Positions 5,820 to 11,410 of a DNA stretch of 11,410 nt are shown piece by piece. Numbering within the stretch: position 1 is the first letter of the stretch; the number at the start of each line of letters is the position of its first letter. The stretch is taken from positions 1-11,410 of the forward strand of contig SLNU01000289.1 in the NCBI GenBank assembly GCA_007132865.1, given 5' to 3'. Below the pieces are notes generated by a model that did no database searches, was not told where the DNA came from, and saw only the letters and a list, made by a program, of their open reading frames with translations. The position numbers were made by a program, and so were the translations under genes. Origin of the DNA: Bacteroidales bacterium (GTDB lineage: Bacteria > Bacteroidota > Bacteroidia > Bacteroidales > UBA7960).

Positions 5820-5869
5820 TATATACTTTTTATATACCAAAAGTATATACTAATTCAATATAAAACAAA
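5820..5869 (-). promoter_or_regulatory. mazEF-type operon promoter with palindromic operator
   Basis: An inverted repeat with 11-bp arms, TATATACTTTT (5820-5830) and AAAAGTATATA (5839-5849), is separated by 8 bases. Read on the minus strand, TACTTTTG (5845-5838) matches the TAnnTTTG -7 element, and TTTG (5869-5866) is the -33 element 20 bp upstream. The right arm of the palindrome overlaps the -7 element and the left arm reaches almost to the GTG start. This is the expected place for an autorepressing antitoxin to bind. Confidence 0.68.
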
Positions 5870-5896
5870 TGTCCGACAAAAAAATGATTGATTTGC

Positions 5897-5904
5897 TACC
5901 TTTG
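5897..5904 (+). promoter_or_regulatory. aspS promoter -7 element
   Basis: TACCTTTG matches the Bacteroidota TAnnTTTG -7 consensus and lies 24 bp before the aspS ATG. No matching TTTG is found at the usual -33 distance, so only the -7 element is called. It is back to back with the toxin-antitoxin promoter, with about 52 bp between the two -7 elements. Confidence 0.55.
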
Positions 5905-5927
5905 CATGTGAAAAAACCTTTTTGGCT

Positions 5928-7679
5928 ATGTTAAGAACCCATCATTGCGGCGAATTGCGCCCGGAAGATATTGGAAAGGAAGTGGTCCTTTGTGGTTGGT
6001 TGCAGCGTTCGCGCGACCTTGGCGGCATGACGTTCATCGATTTGCGGGACCGGTACGGGATCACCCAGCTGGTTTTCAATATGGAGACCGATGCCGCGCT
6101 TTGCGAAATGGCAAGGGGAATGGGACGGGAGTACGTGCTTCAGGTGAAAGGCATGGTGACCGAGCGCAGCAACAAAAACCCCAAGATGCCCACCGGGGAT
6201 ATCGAGATTATGGCATCCGAGGTAAGCGTGCTGAATGAAGCCCAGACACCCCCATTTACGATAGAGGACCAAACCGACGGCGGGGATGAGCTGCGGATGA
6301 AATACCGCTACCTGGATATACGCCGCACCCCGGTGCGCCGCAACCTGGAGCTTCGCCACCAAATGGCCATTGAAACCAGAAATTACCTGAACAGCCAAAA
6401 GTTTATCGAAGTGGAGACCCCGGTGCTGATCAAGTCCACCCCGGAAGGGGCGCGGGACTTTCTGGTGCCTTCCAGAATGAATGCCGGGCAGTTTTACGCC
6501 CTTCCCCAATCTCCGCAAACCTTCAAGCAATTGCTGATGGTGGCGGGGATCGACCGCTATTTCCAGATCGTGAAGTGCTTCCGGGACGAAGACCTGCGGG
6601 CCGACCGCCAGCCGGAATTCACCCAGATCGACTGCGAGATGTCTTTTGTGACCCGCGACGATGTACTGGAGGCGTTCGAGGGACTGGCAAAGCATCTTTT
6701 TAAGTCCGTCAAAGGGATCGACAACATCACATTTGAGCGCATCAGTTACCATGATGCCATGCGATATTACGGCAGCGACAAGCCTGACACCCGCTTCGGA
6801 ATGCGCTTTGTCGAATTGAATGAGCAGGTGAAGGGAAGCGGCTTCCAGGTATTCGACGATGCGGAGCTGATCGCAGGCATCAATGCCTCTGGCTGTGCAG
6901 GCTATACGAGGAAGCAGATCGATGAGTTGACAGAATGGGTGAGGCGACCACAGATTGGTGCCAAAGGGCTGGTCTATGCCCGCATCAACGAGGATGGCAG
7001 CATCAAATCCTCGGTCGACAAGTTCTATGACCAGGAAAAACTGAAGCAATGGGCCACGGCCTTTGATGCAAAGCCCGGTGACCTGCTGCTGGTACTGGCC
7101 GGAGATACCGGTCCAACCCGCAAAGCCCTGGGTGAGCTTCGCCTGGAGATGGGGAAAAGGCTCGAATTGAGAAATCCCAATGCCTTTGCCTGCCTGTGGG
7201 TGACTGAGTTTCCGCTCCTGGAGTGGGATGAAGAGGAAAAACGCTATTTCGCCATGCACCACCCCTTCACCTCCCCGATCAAAGAAGACATGGACAAGTT
7301 GAACACCGATCCGGGAACCGTCCGCGCCAACGCCTACGACATGGTCATCAACGGTGTGGAGATCGGTGGTGGTTCCATCCGCATCTTCGACCAGGGTCTT
7401 CAGGCAAAAATGTTTGAAGTGCTGGGATTTACAAAGGAAGAAGCCAGGCAGCAATTTGGATTCCTTATGGATGCCTTCCGTTACGGGGCACCCCCCCATG
7501 GCGGGATCGCCTTTGGCTTCGACCGCTGGTGCGCCCTGTTTGGAGGATCAGAGTCCATACGCGACTACATCGCCTTCCCGAAAAACAATGCCGGGCGCGA
7601 CGTAATGATCGACACCCCGTCAAATGTCAACCCCAAACAACTCACCGAACTCAATTTGAGGTTGGCCATTGGACATTAG
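5928..7679 (+). CDS. aspS: Aspartyl-tRNA synthetase
   Basis: This 583-residue class IIb synthetase charges tRNA-Asp with aspartate in the cytosol. It has an N-terminal OB-fold anticodon-binding domain (about 1-110, with [13 protein letters not shown] and FIDLRD). The catalytic core has motif 1 around 155-183, motif 2 from [14 protein letters not shown] (218-231) and motif 3 GIAFGFDRW (526-534). The large bacterial insertion (GAD) domain lies at about 290-410. The length is normal for the bacterial form. Residue 31 is Leu within RDLGG. In characterised enzymes His at this site goes with the non-discriminating form that also charges tRNA-Asn, so this one is probably tRNA-Asp specific (inference). 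The ATG at 5928 fits the usual start M-RT-H-CGEL; a TTG at 5922 would add two residues and is rejected. The last codons (RLAIGH) run into repeat-like sequence. No terminator follows. Confidence 0.98.
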   Translation: MLRTHHCGELRPEDIGKEVVLCGWLQRSRDLGGMTFIDLRDRYGITQLVFNMETDAALCEMARGMGREYVLQVKGMVTERSNKNPKMPTGDIEIMASEVSVLNEAQTPPFTIEDQTDGGDELRMKYRYLDIRRTPVRRNLELRHQMAIETRNYLNSQKFIEVETPVLIKSTPEGARDFLVPSRMNAGQFYALPQSPQTFKQLLMVAGIDRYFQIVKCFRDEDLRADRQPEFTQIDCEMSFVTRDDVLEAFEGLAKHLFKSVKGIDNITFERISYHDAMRYYGSDKPDTRFGMRFVELNEQVKGSGFQVFDDAELIAGINASGCAGYTRKQIDELTEWVRRPQIGAKGLVYARINEDGSIKSSVDKFYDQEKLKQWATAFDAKPGDLLLVLAGDTGPTRKALGELRLEMGKRLELRNPNAFACLWVTEFPLLEWDEEEKRYFAMHHPFTSPIKEDMDKLNTDPGTVRANAYDMVINGVEIGGGSIRIFDQGLQAKMFEVLGFTKEEARQQFGFLMDAFRYGAPPHGGIAFGFDRWCALFGGSESIRDYIAFPKNNAGRDVMIDTPSNVNPKQLTELNLRLAIGH

Positions 7680-7697
7680 CTATTAGCCAACAGCCAA
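7662..7697. repeat. Imperfect inverted repeat across the aspS stop codon
   Basis: TTGGCCATTGG (7662-7672, inside the last aspS codons) pairs with CCAACAGCCAA (7687-7697, the first heptamer units) at 9 of 11 positions around a 14-nt loop. The left arm read on the minus strand looks like the same CCAA heptamer family in reverse orientation. Confidence 0.45.
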
Positions 7698-7831
7698 AGT
7701 CCAACAGCCAATAGCCAACATCCAATATCCAATATCCAACAGCCAATAGCCAACAACCAACAGCCAATAGCCAACAACCAATAGCCAACAGCCAATAGCC
7801 AACAACCAAAACCCAACACCCAACACCCAAT
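7685..7831 (+). repeat. Tandem array of 21 heptamers (consensus ANCCAAY)
   Basis: The whole aspS to ABC-F gap is made of 21 consecutive 7-bp units with no insertion or deletion (147 bp). Only positions 2 and 7 vary much. Most units are AGCCAAC or AGCCAAT, with small clusters of ATCCAAT/C, AACCAAN and, at the right end, three ACCCAAC/T. Neighbouring units tend to share variants, as expected from slippage or local duplication. The array begins six bases after the aspS stop, and its last unit supplies the A and T of the ABC-F start codon. There is no spacer of unique sequence, so it is not a CRISPR array. Confidence 0.95.
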
Positions 7832-9773
7832 GTTTTCCATCAACAATCTAACCGTCCAGTTCTCCGGAGAATCCCTCTTCGAGAATGTCTCTTTTATCAT
7901 CAATAAGAGGGACCGGATCGGCTTGGTGGGGAAGAACGGGGCGGGAAAGACTACGCTGATGCGGATCATCACCGGGAAACTTTCTCCTGAGCAGGGCTCG
8001 GTTTCATCCCCTTCGGATGCAAGCGTGGGCTATTTGCCCCAGGAGATGCAGCTGCACAGTAAAAGGAAAGTGCTGGAGGAGACCCTGGAGGCCTTCGTGG
8101 AGCTGCGCAGCCTGGAAGAAAAAATCAAAAAGCTGACCGCCGGGATATCTACCCGCACAGACTACCACAGCGATGACTATCATCAGCTGGCGGGCAAGCT
8201 GGCCGAGGCCACCGAGCGGTACGACATGCTGGATGGTGCCACCACCGAGGCCAGGGCGGAAAAGGTGCTTGTCGGACTCGGATTCAGTCGCACGGACCTC
8301 AGCAGGCCCTTAGCGGAGTTCAGCGGTGGATGGCAGATGCGGGTGGAGCTGGCCAAGATTCTGCTGCAAAAGCCCGACCTGTTGCTGCTGGATGAGCCGA
8401 CCAACCACCTGGACATCGAGTCCATACAATGGCTTGAGGCCTTTTTGATGGACTATCCAGGGGCGGTGGTACTGGTCTCGCACGACCGGGCTTTCCTGGA
8501 CAACATCACTGAGCGCACCATCGAAGTGTCTCTGGGGAAGATCCATGACTACAAGGTGTGTTATTCCGATTACGAATTGCTCCGGGAAGAACGGCTTGGA
8601 CAGGAACTGGCCGCATATGGCAACCAGCAGCGGCAGATTGCCCAGATCGAACGCTTCATCACCCGCTTCCGGGCCAAAAACACCAAGGCCAAGCAGGTCA
8701 AGTCAAAGATCAAGATGATCGAGAAGATGGAAAAGGTGGAGGTGGAGGCATTGGATACCAGCAGCATTCATTTTCGTTTCCCCGACCCCCCTCCTTCCGG
8801 GAAGGTGGCCCTTGAGGCAAACCATATATCCAAAAGCTATGGCAGCCACCAGGTGTTGAAGGACCTCAGCTTTATGGTGTCCAGGGGGGAACGGATTGCA
8901 TTTGTGGGACGCAACGGAGAGGGCAAGACCACCCTGTCGCGCATCATCATCGGAGACCTGGAGCATCAGGGGGAGATGAAAATCGGCCACAATGTGAAGA
9001 TCGGCTATTATGCCCAGAACCAGAGTGAATACCTGGACCCGGAAAAAACGGTTTACCAGACCATGGATGATGCCGCCCGCGGGGAGATCCGTAAGCATAC
9101 CCGGAACATCCTCGGAGGCTTTTTGTTTAGCGGGGAAGATGTGGATAAAAAGGTGAAGGTTCTCTCGGGAGGGGAAAAAGCCCGGCTGGCCATTGCCAAG
9201 CTATTGCTGGAGCCCGTCAACCTGCTGGTACTGGATGAGCCCACCAACCACCTGGACATGCGTTCCAAAGACATTCTGAAGAGCGCATTGTTGCAGTACG
9301 GGGGCACCGTCATCCTGGTTTCCCATGACAGGGACTTTCTGCAGGGCCTTACAGAAAAGGTCTATGAATTCAAGAACAAGCAAATCAAAGAGTTTATTGG
9401 CGACATCTACGACTTTATTGAAACCCGCAACATTGCAAGCCTGACCCAGTTGGAACAAAAAACAAAACCTGTTCCGACAACCAAAGGCGAACAGCCTGCT
9501 GAGAACAAGCAAAGCTGGGAGCAGAAAAAACAACAGGAAAGGGAGCTGCGAAAACTTCAGAAGCAGGTAAACGCCGCCGAGAAAGCCATCGAGGCCCTGG
9601 AAAAGGAGATCGCCGATATGGAAGCCCTGATCGCCGACCCTTCCCTTGATCCCGGCAGCTTGCAGGACGGGAAGCTTTATGCATCCTACGATAAGGCAAA
9701 AAAACAGCTGGCAGAACAGGAAAAAGTCTGGGAAAACGCCAGCCATGCGTTGGAAGCATTCGAAGGGGAATAG
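7830..9773 (+). CDS. ABC-F family ATPase (ribosome-associated, Uup/YdiF-like)
   Basis: This 647-residue soluble protein has two ABC domains and no membrane segment, which defines ABC-F. Domain 1 has Walker A GKNGAGKT (34-41), signature FSGGW (164-168) and Walker B LLLLDEPTNHLD (184-195). Domain 2 has Walker A GRNGEGKT (360-367), signature LSGGE (445-449) and Walker B LLVLDEPTNHLD (465-476). Both switch histidines are present (SHD). The charged linker between the domains (about 245-310) is the P-site tRNA interaction motif region. A long C-terminal coiled coil (about 560-645, rich in Lys, Glu and Gln) resembles the Uup/YdiF tail. Such proteins act on stalled or antibiotic-bound ribosomes; which role applies here cannot be read. 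The ATG lies in the last unit of the heptamer array, so no Shine-Dalgarno site is possible. No promoter is seen in the array, so transcription may come from aspS. Confidence 0.95.
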   Translation: MFSINNLTVQFSGESLFENVSFIINKRDRIGLVGKNGAGKTTLMRIITGKLSPEQGSVSSPSDASVGYLPQEMQLHSKRKVLEETLEAFVELRSLEEKIKKLTAGISTRTDYHSDDYHQLAGKLAEATERYDMLDGATTEARAEKVLVGLGFSRTDLSRPLAEFSGGWQMRVELAKILLQKPDLLLLDEPTNHLDIESIQWLEAFLMDYPGAVVLVSHDRAFLDNITERTIEVSLGKIHDYKVCYSDYELLREERLGQELAAYGNQQRQIAQIERFITRFRAKNTKAKQVKSKIKMIEKMEKVEVEALDTSSIHFRFPDPPPSGKVALEANHISKSYGSHQVLKDLSFMVSRGERIAFVGRNGEGKTTLSRIIIGDLEHQGEMKIGHNVKIGYYAQNQSEYLDPEKTVYQTMDDAARGEIRKHTRNILGGFLFSGEDVDKKVKVLSGGEKARLAIAKLLLEPVNLLVLDEPTNHLDMRSKDILKSALLQYGGTVILVSHDRDFLQGLTEKVYEFKNKQIKEFIGDIYDFIETRNIASLTQLEQKTKPVPTTKGEQPAENKQSWEQKKQQERELRKLQKQVNAAEKAIEALEKEIADMEALIADPSLDPGSLQDGKLYASYDKAKKQLAEQEKVWENASHALEAFEGE

Positions 9774-9875
9774 CAGAGGTGGTCTCGTGGAGCCAGGCCC
9801 GCCGCGCGCACCGGCAGTCCCATAAATTCAGGCTTGGGTTGCCCCCTGGGATCATGCCTGGGCGATCTCCGGGTA

Positions 9876-11410
9876 TCAAACTGACCTTTCCCTTAAAAAC
9901 AGAAAGAAATTGTAAAAGAAAACAAAAAAGGTCAGTCCGGCCTGGGTTTCCATCGTGTCATCGATAAACAGGGAAACCATAAAAATCACGAAAAATGCCA
10001 AGAAAGGCAAGTAGTGAAAGCCTCCGAGCCGGTATGCAGGGTAAAACACCGCAAAAAGAAACCATGACAGTCCGACGAACCCAAACAACACCAGCATACT
10101 GAGGTACTGGTTGTGGGGTTTCATATGTGAGCGGAATTCCAGCCGGCTTTCGATGCGCTCGAAGCCATACTGCATGGCCAGCAGGTAGTCCCCTGTACCC
10201 CAGCCGACCCATGGCCTTTTTCCTATGGCCTCCGTGGCAGCCTTCCAGTACTCCACCCGTTGTGACAGGCTATGCCCTTCCGGTTTCCCTTCGCGCCTGA
10301 ATTCGCTGATCTCCCAAAAAGTCTGGTGTATGCGTATCAACAGTCCGGGCCAGTGCAGGTAGTTCACATTGGCCACACCATCTTCCACCGCCTGGATTTC
10401 CTCACCGGACAACTGCGCCAATCCGGCCGCATCCTTGCGCAAGCCCCTGGAGGTCATAAACCGGAACAGGGTATAGCGCAGTTCCTGTCCGCGACGATCC
10501 AGACCCATAAAATCCAGTTCACTGCGATCCTCCCAGGCCTGTTTCAGTTCTTCCGGGGCGATATACACATAGACCAGGTAGCCATTCTCACGAAAACTAC
10601 TGCTTGTATCATGCTCGTATGGGTTCCCGGCTACCGTATGGGATTCAAGCCGGTCAAGGTCTTCCCGGTGATCGAGGGTGACCTGCGTCCATCCCCAATA
10701 CAGGGAGCCACCAACCAGCAGGGCCAGCAAAGACAGGGCAATGGCGGAAAAAATCCGCTGGAACGTGTTTCCCGAAACAATGGCCCGCAAACCCAGGATC
10801 ACCAGCACGGCGAACAGGGCAATGATGCCGCTGAGTGACTGCAGCATAAACAGGTAGACCAGGTGCCAGGTGGCCAGGGCCATTAAAGCAATACGCCAGC
10901 CGCGGGCACTGCCGGGCATGCCTGCCCATGGGAGTCCGATTTCACCCTGGCCACCACCCAGACCTGCGCCGACAGCCAGCCTGGCGTCAAATAAGCGTTC
11001 AGACTCTTTTCGAAGGGCGAGCCAGACCAGCACGACCACCGACAGCGCCGTCATCAGTCCGACTCTTATATGCGAAACAAAGGGCGAAAGTTCCCGGTAG
11101 TCAGACACATCCCCAAAAAGCAACAATCCGACACTGATAAGTGAAAGCGCGGTGATCGATGCGCTGAATACCAATAGCAACCACTTTTTGACTCCATGGG
11201 CCAGCGGAGGGGATGACGCAATCAGAAAGACGAGGGAGAAAAGGGGCAGCTTGCTTTTAAGCGTGGAAATGGCAAAGGAAGCATCCGACGAATAGAAAAA
11301 ACCTATGACATAAAGCAGATAAACGGATGAGAAAACCAGGGCGGGTTTGTTGGCCAGATAACGCCTGAGCTTTTCCGGAAACCGGCCTTGCAGGATCCAG
11401 TTGCCGGCAA
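9876..11410 (-). CDS. O-antigen ligase/polymerase-like membrane protein (Wzy_C family), partial at right edge
   Basis: The minus-strand frame is open to the window edge, giving at least 511 residues. A TTG at 11180 is only an internal codon: the frame continues upstream with family-like sequence (NKPALVFSSVYLLYVIGFFYSSD, then KSKLPLFSLVF). The protein has many membrane helices. It carries SHIRVGLM near the middle of the N-terminal half and a large periplasmic loop with charged residues (about 10,250-10,680). The conserved C-terminal part contains VGWGTGDYL, PHNQYLSMLVLFGFVGL and DDTMETQAGLTFF. This matches the O-antigen ligase domain proteins frequent in Bacteroidota (related to WaaL/Wzy), which join or polymerise surface polysaccharide in the inner membrane using lipid-linked substrates. 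Ligase and polymerase cannot be told apart from sequence alone. The gene is convergent with the ABC-F gene, and the 102-bp gap holds no clear terminator. Its true start lies to the right of the window. Confidence 0.9.
   Translation of the reverse strand, partial: AGNWILQGRFPEKLRRYLANKPALVFSSVYLLYVIGFFYSSDASFAISTLKSKLPLFSLVFLIASSPPLAHGVKKWLLLVFSASITALSLISVGLLLFGDVSDYRELSPFVSHIRVGLMTALSVVVLVWLALRKESERLFDARLAVGAGLGGGQGEIGLPWAGMPGSARGWRIALMALATWHLVYLFMLQSLSGIIALFAVLVILGLRAIVSGNTFQRIFSAIALSLLALLVGGSLYWGWTQVTLDHREDLDRLESHTVAGNPYEHDTSSSFRENGYLVYVYIAPEELKQAWEDRSELDFMGLDRRGQELRYTLFRFMTSRGLRKDAAGLAQLSGEEIQAVEDGVANVNYLHWPGLLIRIHQTFWEISEFRREGKPEGHSLSQRVEYWKAATEAIGKRPWVGWGTGDYLLAMQYGFERIESRLEFRSHMKPHNQYLSMLVLFGFVGLSWFLFAVFYPAYRLGGFHYLPFLAFFVIFMVSLFIDDTMETQAGLTFFVFFYNFFLFLRERSV

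Noticed and set aside
5922..5927. TTG at 5922 as start of aspS
   Set aside because: The ATG at 5928 gives the conserved N terminus of AspRS, so the two extra residues are not supported.
5931..7499. A 522-codon open frame on the minus strand opposite aspS
   Set aside because: It lies entirely antisense to a full-length, strongly conserved aspS. The translation shows no family features, and the open frame is explained by the codon bias of the sense gene.
7685..7831. CRISPR array
   Set aside because: The units are only 7 bp, contiguous and without unique spacers, and no cas gene is present.
7676..7972. A 98-codon minus-strand frame with repeated WLLAIGCWLLA-like sequence
   Set aside because: It is just the translation of the heptamer array (7-bp units read in three frames) extended into the ABC-F gene antisense, so it is not a credible protein.
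9774..9875. Terminator between the convergent ABC-F and O-antigen ligase-like genes
   Set aside because: The GC-rich gap has short direct repeats (CCTGGG) but no stable stem followed by a T run on either strand.
10272..10838. A 188-codon plus-strand frame inside the O-antigen ligase-like gene
   Set aside because: It is antisense to the conserved minus-strand membrane protein and has low-complexity content without family features.
11178..11180. TTG at 11180 as start of the O-antigen ligase-like gene
   Set aside because: The frame stays open to the right edge and the upstream residues match the expected N-terminal helices of the family, so the gene is a right-edge partial.

Overview
The window looks like a chromosomal segment from a member of the Bacteroidota, probably Bacteroidales/Marinilabiliales-like; this is inferred from content, not from a search. 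The supporting signs are promoters with a TAnnTTTG -7 element, almost no Shine-Dalgarno sites, an M56 peptidase fused to a TonB C-terminal domain, a two-domain universal stress protein, a PF09907-type HigB toxin, and an O-antigen ligase-like protein of the type common in this phylum. Most genes are moderately GC-rich. By eye, the stretch from about 2,040 to 3,830 and the promoters around 5,820-5,930 are much richer in AT.

Layout. Positions 3-866 hold the C-terminal end of a family 2 glycosyltransferase (left-edge partial) that runs without a stop into a signal-peptide-bearing TPR-like protein. A tandem UspA-type stress protein follows at 1002-1925. From 2142 to 3707 lies a broken ABC exporter locus. 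It starts with a truncated, apparently frameshifted ATPase remnant, continues with a complete higBA toxin-antitoxin operon with its own promoter and palindromic operator, and ends with what looks like the C-terminal half of an ABC-2-type permease. The simplest reading is that higBA sits in place of the missing middle of the exporter.

Next is an M56 (BlaR1-type) metallopeptidase with a TonB-like C-terminal domain (3828-5156). It is preceded by a strong promoter overlapped by two inverted repeats resembling BlaI/MecI-type operators, but no blaI gene is adjacent. Its leader folds into a hairpin, and a clear intrinsic terminator follows the gene. On the minus strand, a second toxin-antitoxin operon (RHH-like antitoxin plus MazF/PemK toxin, 5817-5250) is divergent from aspS and has a palindrome over its promoter.

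aspS (5928-7679) is a full-length bacterial aspartyl-tRNA synthetase. The whole space between aspS and the next gene is 21 uninterrupted 7-bp repeat units, and the last unit contributes the start codon of an ABC-F ATPase (7830-9773). Convergent to this, an O-antigen ligase/polymerase-like membrane protein (stop at 9876) runs off the right edge.

The housekeeping genes look intact. The accessory interest lies in the interrupted exporter, the orphan BlaI-like operators, the heptamer array and the glycosyltransferase-TPR read-through.
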